NCBI GenBank assembly: GCA_945882995.1
Contig: CAMCXE010000003.1
Span: 1-52,676, forward strand
Length of the DNA: 52,676 nucleotides
DNA from: Thalassocella blandensis
Lineage (GTDB): Bacteria; Pseudomonadota; Gammaproteobacteria; Pseudomonadales; Cellvibrionaceae
Direction: 5' to 3'
A program made the translations under genes and the position numbers. This document shows positions 33,681 to 42,955 of the stretch, in pieces. Below the pieces are notes generated by a model that did not search any database, was not told the origin of the DNA, and saw nothing but the letters and a program-made list of their open reading frames with translations. Every line of letters begins with the position of its first letter. The first letter of the stretch is position 1.

Positions 33681-35432
33681 CTATTCAACGTTAACACCTG
33701 CTGGCATGGGCGAAATACTGGTGCGCAGCGACCAAGGTAAAAGCGCGCCGGTCTGGCTTACCACTAAGCATTCTCGCCAGGTGCGTAGACCAAATTCTGG
33801 GAAATAGTCGCTTTGATGGATGTTAGAGATACAGGAGCTCTGTTGAACTTTTATGACAGCCACTGTCATTTTTTCTGAATTGAGGATCCGGTACTGCTGG
33901 TCTTGTATCATGAACCTGAGGCTAGGGGCCAAATGCCAAAATACTTCAATATCGCATCGGCCTGCGCCGGTCACCTGATCGTCTATGACAATTTCGTGAA
34001 AATCATTAATTAAAATTTTGCGTCGATGCGTGTATTTTTTTCCGTTGTGTGAAAAGTGTTCTACCTGCCCTTCGAATTGCTGATCGGACAACCATTGGCC
34101 CCTCACCTTGGCCCGTGCTCCAACCCGGAATTGCCCCCAGATATCACTTTGTTCGGCGCCATTGATGCGCAGGGTGTTGTGGGCTGCTGTGGAGCGTGCG
34201 TAATGCCGGTCGGCAGAGTCCGCATAAGAATGGACTCCTGTGTCGCACAAAATCGGTTGATTATTCAGCACCAATTCTAGGTGCAGGGCGTCGCAATGGG
34301 CATGGCCTGGTTGATGGGCAGGGCCAATATTCCCCGCATCGAGGAGTAAATAATTGCCCCTTTGCCGCGCTATAAAATATCCCGCTCGACTTAACCATTG
34401 CGCATCAAGGCTGCGCTTGGCAGCGGGGTTTTCGGCAGCGCGAATACCTAAAGCACAGGCATAATCAATAATTAGCTGTGGTTCCGGTGCTATGCTGTAG
34501 GCGCTGTCTTTTAAGAGGGGAATACTCCCGTTAGGCAGCACAATTGCCTGCAAGAAATTTAGGGCTAGTCGTAGGCGGCTGCGGACTTCGGTTAAATCCG
34601 TGGGCGAGTTATGTGCCAGCACGTTATAAGCGTCCAGAGCGAAAACTAGGCATAGGGCGTGGTACATGGGGCTGCGCTCATAATGATTGCCGTCCTGCGT
34701 AAATTGTGCAAATAGTTCCTGAGTGAATAGTGTTATGGCGCGGCTACGCCATTTTTTGGCGAAAGGGTCCGTGAAACTGTGGCTCCAGAATACGAGGGCT
34801 ACGCTGTTTTTAAATAGATGATTCCCGTCGATGTGAAATTCTATATTTTGGGTTAACCAGTAGCCCTGCATATAGAGCGAATTTAGCCATGCTTGGGGTG
34901 GGGCAGGGGAGTCGCTGCGCGACCAATACTTGATCCAATTAACCATGCGCAGGCTGACGGGGTAGGGCTCCCAGGCATCGGGTTCGCCTAGGGGGTTTTG
35001 TTGTATCCAGTCATCAATTAGCATGGATTTTTGGGTGTTACTAATATCGGTTTGTAGAAATTCAAAATAGTGTAAGTTGTAGCGCCAGAGTTTCGCGTGG
35101 CCTTCGGCACGCCATTGGGGTTCTGTTATCTCAAATTCGGACAGCTGATTAATAAAATTAAAGCGCTGGTTTTTAATTAGCGAAGGATTGTGGTGAAGAA
35201 ATGGCTCGCCGCGCAGCTGTTGGTGCAGCGCCAAATGCGGCTTGGGTGGACGATAGGCGTTGCGCCATATTCTGCGTATAAATAGAAAATAATATTGGCG
35301 GATTTTTAGTGGCCGTAGGGTGTGCCAAATTCGCAGGCACCATTGCCGCACGGTGAGGGGCTGTATATGGCTGTTTGAGTGTGCGCTAATGGAATTTTCA
35401 GTTTGTGGCTGCGCGGTTTTATGAGGCGGCAT
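33681..35432 (-). CDS. Heparinase II/III-family protein
   Basis: This 583-residue protein has an N-terminal alpha-toroid part that includes LWRYNLHYFEFL and WIQQNPLGEPDAWEPYPVSLR, the N-terminal signature of the heparinase II/III domain. NGNHLFKNSVALVF-like segments follow (here IDGNHLFKNSVALVF). The C-terminal beta part begins near GHAHCDALHLELVLNNQPIL, a canonical match. Members cleave uronic-acid polysaccharides or act in capsule/exopolysaccharide loci beside dehydrogenase fusions like the one encoded 7 bp upstream. No classical signal peptide is visible; the N-terminus is polar, with a later basic stretch. A lytic, trimming or biosynthetic role in the polysaccharide pathway are all possible. 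Confidence 0.88.
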   Translation of the reverse strand: MPPHKTAQPQTENSISAHSNSHIQPLTVRQWCLRIWHTLRPLKIRQYYFLFIRRIWRNAYRPPKPHLALHQQLRGEPFLHHNPSLIKNQRFNFINQLSEFEITEPQWRAEGHAKLWRYNLHYFEFLQTDISNTQKSMLIDDWIQQNPLGEPDAWEPYPVSLRMVNWIKYWSRSDSPAPPQAWLNSLYMQGYWLTQNIEFHIDGNHLFKNSVALVFWSHSFTDPFAKKWRSRAITLFTQELFAQFTQDGNHYERSPMYHALCLVFALDAYNVLAHNSPTDLTEVRSRLRLALNFLQAIVLPNGSIPLLKDSAYSIAPEPQLIIDYACALGIRAAENPAAKRSLDAQWLSRAGYFIARQRGNYLLLDAGNIGPAHQPGHAHCDALHLELVLNNQPILCDTGVHSYADSADRHYARSTAAHNTLRINGAEQSDIWGQFRVGARAKVRGQWLSDQQFEGQVEHFSHNGKKYTHRRKILINDFHEIVIDDQVTGAGRCDIEVFWHLAPSLRFMIQDQQYRILNSEKMTVAVIKVQQSSCISNIHQSDYFPEFGLRTWRECLVVSQTGALLPWSLRTSISPMPAGVNVE

Positions 35433-35439
35433 TGGCCAG

Positions 35440-37590
35440 TCACGCGCCCGAAGTGGCGTGACGTTGATGAAGCCTTGCGTCTAATTCGAGGCAAATGCGG
35501 CTGACTTCTACTATTTCATCAAAGGGGATGGGGCTGTTTTCGCCCTTTTCTACAGCGTTGATAAATGCGGCTACGCATTCCTGTTGCCCCTTGTTTTGTG
35601 ACCATAACCGTGTAGTGGCGGTGGGGCCAAAACCGAACCCAGTGAGCTTTCGAAAATTGTCGAGCACTACCGACTTGCCTGCGGTGTGTACGCTGAGTGT
35701 TTCTTTTGGCAGCGCACGGTTGCCAATACAGCAATAATTAATACTGGCTACAGAACCATCGGCGAATTCGAGGTTGATTAGCACGGAGTCTTGTGCAGCG
35801 TCCTGTTGGTGAAGTGCTGCAATGCTGGCGTTGGTAATAGTGCTGTCTACAATGAATCGGCAGGCATCAATAAAATGACAGACTTCGCCGAGTAGGCGGC
35901 CACCGCCTATTTCGCGGTTTTGTGTCCAGTGATCTGCCGGAATAAAACCCGCCTGAATGTGATATTGAATAACCATAGGCGCACGCGTTTGCTGCACGAG
36001 GTTTTTGAGTTTAACGGTCAGTGGCGAAAACCGTCGGTTAAACCCCACCATAAGCAGCTGGTGATCCGGCTGCTCGCTTTTTTGGCATTCAATATCTTGC
36101 AGCTCGGCAAGTGTTAGGCAAAGCGGTTTTTCCACAAATACGTGTTTGTTTTGGCGTAGAGCGGCCTGTACAAGGGTTGCGTGTGTGTTGTGGCGGGTAC
36201 TAATGACAATGGTGTTGCAAGCCGCGCTTGACAGTAATTCAAAATTGTCCGTGGTGACTAGGGGCATTTTGTATTTTTTGGCGACCAGCGCGCCGCTGAT
36301 GCCAGCGCGGCAGGACACACCGATTAAAACCGCGCCGGTTTTCGCAAATGCTGGAATTAAATGGCGAGTGGCGTAATTGCCTGTTCCGATAAAACCAATG
36401 CCGGTTAATAAATCCGCCGAGTCATGGGGTTTGATGTTGACCAAACGCGGTGCTGGGTTTGGCTGGTACACCGGTAGGTCGTGGTGGGGGTAGGTTAATA
36501 AAATCCCTGTGGTGCTGGGGTCGCCGAGTAATGCGTAAGCACTGGCGGCTTGATCAATGGGAAAGCGGTGACTAATCAACGCGGTGGGATTTAATTTTTC
36601 GTCGGCTAACAATTGCACTATGGCTTCAAAATTTCGCTGTTGAGTCCAGCGTACGTAGCCAATGGGGTAGTCCTGACCGTTAGTTTCGTAATTGGCGTCA
36701 TAACGCCCTGGGCCATAGGAGCAGGACACCTGAAAGGTTAATTCTTTTTCATAGAAATCCGCGCGGGAAAGGTTTAAGCCAGCTACGCCCACTAACACTA
36801 TACGTCCGCGTTTGCGGCTCATCTGCGCGGCTTGGTGCATGGGCTCGGAACTTTGCGTGCTTGCGGTAATGAGCACGGCGTCCACACCGCGTTGCTGGGT
36901 TTTCTGCAATGCGTAATCTGTAGGGTCCGGTGTTTGTTGAGTAATCACAAAACCCTGCGCACCTAAGGCCGTCGCCGCGGCCACTTTGGTTGCGCTCAAG
37001 TCGATGGCGATAACCTGGCAGCCGTGGGCCCGCAAAATTTGCACGCAGAGCATGCCAATTAACCCTAGGCCGATTACCGCGACCGTCTCGCCAAGCTGTG
37101 GCGCGGCTAAGCGAACCCCTTGCAGGGCAATGGCGCCAATAACGGTGAAAGCGGCGGCATCATTCGCAACCTGTGGCGGCATTTTCGCGCAGAGATTTTT
37201 GCCCACGGCCACATATTCAGCGTGGTTTCCATTGGATACCACACGGTCACCCAAAGCGAACTCGGTAACTTTTTTACCTAACTGCACTACCCGCCCTACA
37301 TTGCAATAGCCTAAGGGAATGGGAGTGTCCAGCTTGGCGTTAATGGCATCCAAGGTGGCGAATAGGCCGTCGGTGCGCACCTTATCCAACACCATGCGCA
37401 CTTTGTCGGGCTGTTGTTTTATTTTGGATAGAAGATTGGCACGCCCAAAATCAACCAGCATCTTTTCGGTGCCAACGGAGACCAACGTAACCTCGGTGCG
37501 AATGAGCACCTGGTGGTCGTTAATGGCTGGAATGGGTATTTCTTCTACCCAGGTATCGCCATTGCGGAGATTTTGCAGCAGTTGCTTCAT
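35440..37590 (-). CDS. Two-domain oxidoreductase: zinc-type alcohol dehydrogenase plus Gfo/Idh/MocA fusion
   Basis: This 716-residue protein has residues about 1-360 in the medium-chain dehydrogenase fold: LIRTEVTLVSVGTEKMLVDF, LGDRVVSNGNHAEY and the Rossmann motif ETVAVIGLGLIGMLCVQILR. Residues about 390-700 are a Gfo/Idh/MocA dehydrogenase: GIGFIGTGNYATRHLIPAFA, then VFVEKPLCLTLAEL. Such fusions occur next to heparinase-family genes in polysaccharide loci, as here (7 bp gap). They are thought to modify a nucleotide sugar or glycan by redox steps, but the substrate is unknown. It is first in the five-gene operon reading toward the WecA-like gene. The C-terminal half is related to the oxidoreductase at 45250-46800. 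Confidence 0.92.
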   Translation of the reverse strand: MKQLLQNLRNGDTWVEEIPIPAINDHQVLIRTEVTLVSVGTEKMLVDFGRANLLSKIKQQPDKVRMVLDKVRTDGLFATLDAINAKLDTPIPLGYCNVGRVVQLGKKVTEFALGDRVVSNGNHAEYVAVGKNLCAKMPPQVANDAAAFTVIGAIALQGVRLAAPQLGETVAVIGLGLIGMLCVQILRAHGCQVIAIDLSATKVAAATALGAQGFVITQQTPDPTDYALQKTQQRGVDAVLITASTQSSEPMHQAAQMSRKRGRIVLVGVAGLNLSRADFYEKELTFQVSCSYGPGRYDANYETNGQDYPIGYVRWTQQRNFEAIVQLLADEKLNPTALISHRFPIDQAASAYALLGDPSTTGILLTYPHHDLPVYQPNPAPRLVNIKPHDSADLLTGIGFIGTGNYATRHLIPAFAKTGAVLIGVSCRAGISGALVAKKYKMPLVTTDNFELLSSAACNTIVISTRHNTHATLVQAALRQNKHVFVEKPLCLTLAELQDIECQKSEQPDHQLLMVGFNRRFSPLTVKLKNLVQQTRAPMVIQYHIQAGFIPADHWTQNREIGGGRLLGEVCHFIDACRFIVDSTITNASIAALHQQDAAQDSVLINLEFADGSVASINYCCIGNRALPKETLSVHTAGKSVVLDNFRKLTGFGFGPTATTRLWSQNKGQQECVAAFINAVEKGENSPIPFDEIVEVSRICLELDARLHQRHATSGA

Positions 37591-37654
37591 AACAGCGTCG
37601 AATCTAAAACATGGAAACGGATTAAACGGCAGAAGTGTTGCAGAAACATGACTA

Positions 37655-37828
37655 TTGAACCTAGAAACCTCAGTTGGATCACCAAAGTCTGCGCAACCCC
37701 CGGGCAGCGCCTAGCAAAAGCTAAAATTGGTGAACAACCAACCAGGTTGCCCGCCGAATTTAACTTTCACTAATCACACCGCTGGAATACACAGCTTTTT
37801 GGCTCCCAACTGAGATTTCTACGTTTAA
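37655..37828. repeat. Inverted-repeat element 2, intact copy 1
   Basis: 174 bp with ends TTGAACCTAGAAACCTCAG and its near complement (CCAACTGAGATTTCTACG). It has no gene. It lies between the dehydrogenase fusion and the DUF1501 gene. The inverted copy at 52294-52466 is about 85 percent identical by eye. Confidence 0.85.
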
Positions 37829-37847
37829 AGTTCGATACGGCAAAACC

Positions 37848-39089
37848 TCAGCCAAAAAAGTTGTATTGCAAATCCTCCTTCAGTGGAAACTGCTGTGCAT
37901 AGGCGCCATTGGCGATGCCCAGATAGCGCCGCAGGGCGCCGTGGAGGTGTTTGGGTTGTAATTCAACACCCTGGCTGGACGGCAGTAGAGATTTGGGGTC
38001 GAGGGGCGTACCTCGACAATCGGGGGTAGTTTGCCCAATAACGCGGTTGGTCCAACTGGCATTGGCTTTCATAATCATTACGCTGCTGTAGGGCCAGTGA
38101 TCTTTGCCCGCTACGTCATTGTAAAACGGGGTACGCCCAAATTCGGATTCCATCATCAGCAGCAGTTGGTCTTGTATGGCTAACTGTTCCGCAAAAAACC
38201 AGGCTGCCGTGGCAGCATCCGTCAGTTGCGTGAGGCAATTCGCCATGCGCAGATCGTGTTTGTCGTGTGTATCAAACCCGCCGATACTGAAGTCGAACGC
38301 GAGGCCTAGGCCAGCTTTAAACGCACAAAGCGCAAATTTAATGGCATTGTGCACACGATTGGCTACCACATTACCCTGCTCCAAGGTTTCGTAATAGTGC
38401 AAACACAAGGGGAAACCACTATCGTCAACGTTAATGGCGGCCAGATAATTTTGCCAATTTTTACTATCGTTACCCTGCTTGACTGCGCTTTGCCGACGCC
38501 AATTTTGTAACAATTCAAAATCATCCGCCGGCAGGAGGTTGTGGTTTTTATTGCTGGCGCGATTAAGTGCAATTAATTCGTCAATATTGCCGCCGATTTG
38601 CGTCGGTGCGAGCAGGCCGGCTGTTTCAAATGAGTTGCCCACCATTACCGGCATTGGTAAATGTCGGGCGCGCTCCGCCGCATAAAGCACACTTAATGAG
38701 GGTGAACCGTTGTGGTCGCTACCCGTTAACGACGAAAGGCGACCTGCCGCATGCACATTGGTGCGCGCATTAACGCCGTTAATGACCAGAATTTTTTGGT
38801 AATGCTGGTTAAAAAATTCCTGATTATTACCAATGGGGGCAAATCGTAAGTTTCCCGCGGTTTGAAGCTCGCTGGTTTTAGCCCAGTTGTTTACAATTTT
38901 TTCTCCCGCTACATTCATTTTAGGGTCGCAAAAGCTGGCCACATCCCAACCGCCGCTGGCCTGTAAATTTATAAAAAATACAGGTTTTTCTGGCGCGCCA
39001 GCCTTTACTTTTTGGGTTAAGCCCAGTAATGGAGGCACGCTCAGATGGCTGAGGGTTTGCAATAGGCGACGACGCGAAATGTTGCGCAT
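37848..39089 (-). CDS. DUF1501 secreted protein
   Basis: This 413-residue protein begins MRNISRRRLLQTLSHLS, a twin-arginine-like leader, as is usual for DUF1501 (sulfatase-fold-like) proteins. The family marks follow: FINLQASGGWDVASFCDPK near residue 40, INGVNARTNVHAAGR, SLTGSDHNGSPSL and later VMMESEFGRTPFYNDVAG-type text (MMESEFGRTPFYN), then GKDHWPYSSVMIM. DUF1501 proteins are nearly always encoded next to a partner with planctomycete-type cytochrome domains, as here: the start is 3 bp after the partner's stop, so translation is coupled. Their biochemical role is not established. The Tat leader implies export after folding, perhaps with a metal. Confidence 0.9.
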   Translation of the reverse strand: MRNISRRRLLQTLSHLSVPPLLGLTQKVKAGAPEKPVFFINLQASGGWDVASFCDPKMNVAGEKIVNNWAKTSELQTAGNLRFAPIGNNQEFFNQHYQKILVINGVNARTNVHAAGRLSSLTGSDHNGSPSLSVLYAAERARHLPMPVMVGNSFETAGLLAPTQIGGNIDELIALNRASNKNHNLLPADDFELLQNWRRQSAVKQGNDSKNWQNYLAAINVDDSGFPLCLHYYETLEQGNVVANRVHNAIKFALCAFKAGLGLAFDFSIGGFDTHDKHDLRMANCLTQLTDAATAAWFFAEQLAIQDQLLLMMESEFGRTPFYNDVAGKDHWPYSSVMIMKANASWTNRVIGQTTPDCRGTPLDPKSLLPSSQGVELQPKHLHGALRRYLGIANGAYAQQFPLKEDLQYNFFG

Positions 39090-39092
39090 GGG

Positions 39093-41624
39093 TTACTCGT
39101 GTAAATAGTGGTAATCGGTCATTAGCAGCACCAGCAGGCTTCGCCACGCGGCTAAATTGACTTGGGCGGTAGCCATGGCCTCGGGCGGCAATACACTACC
39201 GGCGGGCAGGTTGCAGTTATCCTGCACATTATTTTGTTGTCTACTTAGCGCATTAGCGCGCAGCGCGGTAAATAGGTCCACAAGTTCTGCCGTGCGCGAC
39301 ACGTGTGATGCCCCCCAGAAACGCTCGATTAATGTAGTCAATTGCTTGGTGAATTGTGTGTTGATCTGCAGCGTTTGCTCGGCTGTTGTGGCGTCCGGCA
39401 GTGCGTCTAATTCTATGTCGGTAAATAATTGTCGCGCTTGAGCGGGCCGGGCAAAATCTTGCGTTACCATGGCGCAGGCGTTGGAGGCGGCTAGGCGGCC
39501 TGCTACTCGCATCATCATGGCGGTGAAATCCCGCTGCCGTTTTTCAACATTGTATGAATCAATACCACCGTATAATAAATTCCAATCATCCAGTAGCCGC
39601 GGGTCCTTAATGCCGGTTAATGAAGCGGTTTTATTGTAGAGCTCTTCTGGGGTTAGTAGATGTTTATCCTGGCGATAGGGATTAATTTTTTCCGGGTCCG
39701 CCCTGAACCAAGGAGACATGATCATGTTGGTGAGCAAGGTTTTAAAATCAAAACCCTGCTCCCGAAAGTGTTGCGCAAATGCCGCTATCGAGGTGGCCCT
39801 GATTTTGTTGTCAGCATCATTAAGCTGTGCGGATTCAGGTGAGGTGCCAAATATCGCGGGCCACCAAAACTTTACAGCGCCTTGCGCAAAACGTGGGTCG
39901 GCGGCTAAGGCTTTGCCTAGTTGCTGCGCGGGGTCTTCTGTGGCTGCGGTATCAAAAGTTAACCGCTCCAATCCCGCTGCTGGCATGTTGTTGTACCAGG
40001 TGTCCCCTAGCCGATAATAATTGGTGGCCTTGTAACTTTCCGCCAAAGAATCTCGCCCATAAGAAGAATCTTTATAAACACTGCGGTCACTAAAATTTTG
40101 AAACGCGCCTGCTACGGCGTCTAAGCGCTCATGGCAAATTGCACAGGCGATTTGGGAATCTACCCGTACGGTGATGTTGGTGAGCAAGCTTGAATCTATA
40201 TTGCGTGCAGCAGAATTTTCAATGTCAACGCCCAAAAATAATTGGTATGTCCAGCGGGCACGCGCCCGATTTCGATTCGTGGCGGTGGTGGGAAATTGCT
40301 GTAAAAATGCAATGTCTGTTAACACACCGGAGTGGGGATATGCCACGCCAGACGCATTATTCCAGTTGTGGCTGGGTTCCCGTAAGGCGGTATTCGAAAC
40401 GCGCTGGCCAAAATTTTGGGCCGGCACAAACTCGCCCTGCTTGACGGTGAGGTCGGTTTCATAAAATCGAGCCGAATGTTTGCTAACCATGCCGAAGGGC
40501 GCTGTCACAATTTCGGTGTAGGGTCGGTTATGCTCGATTACCCACGCAATAAGCTCCAGTGGTGCCTCGGCTAATTCGGCGCTGACCTGGCTGAGATAGG
40601 CAAAATTGTTGGGTGTTTCAAAATAGAGCTGCGCATACCAGGGGTAGTAATTTTCTAATGCGAAACTCAGGTTATAACTTTGTTTAAGGCTGCGCGTCTG
40701 CAGCTGATCATTTGCGCCAGTGGTTAAAAAATTATGGAAATTGCTGTCGTTCATTAATTGCCTGATGGCGTCTCGTAGATCCTCGTCGGTGGCAGTTTCC
40801 ATGCGCTCTAGTGCAGCGGCAGGAGGAATTTTTCCCGCCAATAACAGGCTGGCACGGCGCAGCGTCGCTGCCCGATTTTCGTTTACAGTCTCTGGCAGAG
40901 TAATTTTTGTGTTAGGGACCCCGGTAACCTGGCTAACAAAGTCGGTCAACAAGGAAAAGCCGAGGGAGTCGGCGGCGAGCTGCGCATCTCCACCGTGAGG
41001 AATGGTATTTATCACCTTACCCGTTAAATAGTCGGCGCCATTTTCGCGAATAAAAGCTTCCAGCAGGGTCAGGTTTGATTTTTCTACGCGGCTATAAAGG
41101 CCGCTGGTAAACACCAATCGAGTCGCCTGTGCACTGCCATTTGCGGTATGGCAGCGTATGCAGAGCCCGCTAACTACAAGTCGATGCAACGGTGTCTCAG
41201 GTAGCCCGCTGGATGAACTGGACGAACTGGAAGAACTAGATGAGCTAGACGAACTGGATGAGCTAGACGAGCTGGATGAACTAGACGAACTAGACGAACT
41301 AGACGAACTGGATGAACTAGACGAACTGGATGAGCTAGATGAACTGAATGAGCTAGATGAACTGGATGAACTAGATGAACTGGATGAGCTAGATGAACTG
41401 GATGAGCTAGATGAACTAGAAGCGGATGAAGAGTTAGCAATGCCTAGTTTTGTGTTGGAATGATCCTGCGTTTTTGTGGAATCAGAGTTCCCACCGTTGA
41501 TAGTCGCCGACGCCTGATTACTTGCTGCCCCGCCACTATTGCCACAGCTCAAGATGCTAAAGCAAGAAGCGATTGCCAATGTCTGTATCGCTATTTTGCA
41601 GCTAGGCCATCTAAAAAACGTCAT
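39093..41624 (-). CDS. Cytochrome-c-like lipoprotein with about 80-residue polyserine linker (DUF1588-like region)
   Basis: This 843-residue protein has a lipoprotein signal with lipobox ILSC (residues about 24-27). A linker of some 80 serines, broken by one Phe and one Ala, follows from about 65 to 145. A cytochrome-like module carries CIRCHTANG, and a second haem motif CAICHERLD lies near residue 490, in a DUF1588-like context (ERLDAVAGAFQNF). RRASLLLAGKIPPAA resembles the DUF1549/DUF1592 type of opening helix. The start at 41624 has AAGG ten bases upstream; a longer form from 41684 is open. Probably a membrane-anchored redox or carbohydrate-linked partner of the DUF1501 protein. Polyserine linkers of this length are characteristic of Cellvibrionaceae-like bacteria. 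The substrate is unknown. Confidence 0.85.
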   Translation of the reverse strand: MTFFRWPSCKIAIQTLAIASCFSILSCGNSGGAASNQASATINGGNSDSTKTQDHSNTKLGIANSSSASSSSSSSSSSSSSSSSSSSSSSSSFSSSSSSSSSSSSSSSSSSSSSSSSSSSSSSSSSSSSSSSSSSSSSSGLPETPLHRLVVSGLCIRCHTANGSAQATRLVFTSGLYSRVEKSNLTLLEAFIRENGADYLTGKVINTIPHGGDAQLAADSLGFSLLTDFVSQVTGVPNTKITLPETVNENRAATLRRASLLLAGKIPPAAALERMETATDEDLRDAIRQLMNDSNFHNFLTTGANDQLQTRSLKQSYNLSFALENYYPWYAQLYFETPNNFAYLSQVSAELAEAPLELIAWVIEHNRPYTEIVTAPFGMVSKHSARFYETDLTVKQGEFVPAQNFGQRVSNTALREPSHNWNNASGVAYPHSGVLTDIAFLQQFPTTATNRNRARARWTYQLFLGVDIENSAARNIDSSLLTNITVRVDSQIACAICHERLDAVAGAFQNFSDRSVYKDSSYGRDSLAESYKATNYYRLGDTWYNNMPAAGLERLTFDTAATEDPAQQLGKALAADPRFAQGAVKFWWPAIFGTSPESAQLNDADNKIRATSIAAFAQHFREQGFDFKTLLTNMIMSPWFRADPEKINPYRQDKHLLTPEELYNKTASLTGIKDPRLLDDWNLLYGGIDSYNVEKRQRDFTAMMMRVAGRLAASNACAMVTQDFARPAQARQLFTDIELDALPDATTAEQTLQINTQFTKQLTTLIERFWGASHVSRTAELVDLFTALRANALSRQQNNVQDNCNLPAGSVLPPEAMATAQVNLAAWRSLLVLLMTDYHYLHE
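41206..41427. repeat. Low-complexity tract encoding polyserine
   Basis: About 220 bp of near-perfect 6- and 12-base repeats (units such as GAACTGGATGAGCTAGAC on the plus strand) encode the serine linker on the minus strand using mixed TCN and AGY codons. The one Phe comes from a TTC in place of TCC-type codons. Confidence 0.85.
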
Positions 41625-41951
41625 AACAGCCTTGAAAGTATCAGTAAAAGCCGGTTGGAAATGAGGAGGTCTGAGGCTGAACACCAGTTACCATTCACCG
41701 AAGGGCGGAGCCGCGATCCTGCTCAATCACGCACTTAAAAACCTTAGGCACTGATTTCCAATCTGTGGTGTATGGGCGAGCACAAATAGCACCCTGGCCC
41801 TAATTGTGGTTTAACAGTGTGAATAATTTATGACAGTTTTCAGAATTAATAGCCGAATTTTTGCCAGTAAATGGTGGTGCTTGTCATTAAACCGCAACAA
41901 ATCTGTTGCTTAATCGCCCTTAGTGAAGTAAGCATAATTTGAGTAAAACCC
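41625..41951. promoter_or_regulatory. Divergent promoter region between DUF1501 operon and response regulator
   Basis: About 330 bp without a gene separate the minus-strand cytochrome-like gene from the plus-strand response regulator, so both promoters must lie here. A small GCAACA-AATC-TGTTGC palindrome is at 41895-41910, about 40 bp before the regulator's ATG. It is a candidate operator, possibly autoregulatory. Confidence 0.4.
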
Positions 41952-42659
41952 ATGTTAGCAGACAGGTTAGTTTTGATCGTTACTGAGGCTGGGCCAGCCC
42001 GAGATATTTTGCGTGTGGCTTTGGAACTGTCAGACTTTCAATGTATGGAAGAGTCGGATACACAGCTTGCCTATGCGGTTGTGATGGCGCAAAAGCCCGA
42101 CTTAATTTTGTTGGATTCGTCCCTAGCAGAAACATCGGATTATGAGTTGGTGCGTCGTCTGCGCCGCGAGCCTTCTATGGCGTTACTCTCCATTGTCATA
42201 TTAAGTGATCGTTACGAGAGCGGCGGTAGCCCGCCGGGTATGGAGGTGGGTGCCGATGATTATATTCTTAAAACCATGCCCCCTCGAGAATTAGTCAGTC
42301 GCCTTAAAGCCGTACTCAATCGAGTGGATAATTATTCTTCCGCAAATCCCTTGTTCGCTTGCGGTTTGTGTCTAAATCCTCGCACCCATGCTGTAACCAT
42401 TAACGAGTGTTTGGTGCCTATTGGCCCAACCGAATATCGTTTACTGGAATATTTTTTATCCCATCAAGAGCGTGTACATTCACGCGAATCCCTGTTAGAA
42501 AAAGTCTGGGGCGGTAATGCCTACGTTCAGTTGCGTACTGTTGATGTGCATATTCGTCGTCTCCGTAAGGCGCTTACCGTGGACGGTCACGATAGATTTG
42601 TGCAAACCGTTCGCGGTGCAGGCTATAGATTTTCACACAAGCATGTGCTGCGGCGTTAA
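41952..42659 (+). CDS. OmpR/PhoB-family response regulator
   Basis: This 235-residue protein has a receiver domain (1-123) and a winged-helix DNA-binding domain (about 135-230), the latter with VPIGPTEYRLLEYFLSHQER, SRESLLEKVWG, RTVDVHIRRLRKAL and VQTVRGAGYRF, all canonical. The phosphoacceptor Asp55 (DLILLDSSLAE) and Lys107 (YILKTMPPREL) are present. One of the two usual acidic metal-binding residues is Thr11 (VTEAGP, normally an acidic pair), and Ser85 takes the Thr/Ser switch place. No histidine kinase is encoded nearby, so it is an orphan in this window. GAG lies eleven bases upstream of the start. It could control the polysaccharide or the DUF1501 genes, which is inference. Confidence 0.93.
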   Translation: MLADRLVLIVTEAGPARDILRVALELSDFQCMEESDTQLAYAVVMAQKPDLILLDSSLAETSDYELVRRLRREPSMALLSIVILSDRYESGGSPPGMEVGADDYILKTMPPRELVSRLKAVLNRVDNYSSANPLFACGLCLNPRTHAVTINECLVPIGPTEYRLLEYFLSHQERVHSRESLLEKVWGGNAYVQLRTVDVHIRRLRKALTVDGHDRFVQTVRGAGYRFSHKHVLRR

Positions 42660-42677
42660 ATTTGAACCGAATTTCTT

Positions 42678-42715
42678 AGGGCGAAAGCACCCGTATATTT
42701 TTTTGGTGTCGCCCT
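42678..42715 (+). terminator. Stem-loop after the response regulator gene
   Basis: AGGGCGA/TCGCCCT with an inner CACC/GGTG pairing forms a hairpin 18 bp past the stop. There is a T-run inside the loop but none after it. It may be a weak terminator or processing site. The rest of the 296-bp gap to the next gene holds nothing recognisable apart from a CCAAT-TCGC-ATTGG palindrome (42721-42734). Confidence 0.4.
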
Positions 42716-42955
42716 GTACACCAATTCGCATTGGTAGATAGCGGTAGCGCTGAATCGGTTTACGTAGAACACGGCGAATGTATTAGCCCGGAATCGATAG
42801 ATGTCGGGTTAATAACAAACGCAGGACACGTTTTTAGCTGCTTTTCCGCGTAAGCAAAATACGTCAGGACGATGTATTTTGTTGCTAGGTTAATAGCTTC
42901 GTCTTGGCGTCGAGTGCTAGCGGAGAGCTGCTGCTTATTGAGTTTATCTAATAAC

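Noticed and set aside
41158-41463. Plus-strand frame encoding LDELDE repeats
   Set aside because: It is the antisense reading of the polyserine tract and has no ribosome site.
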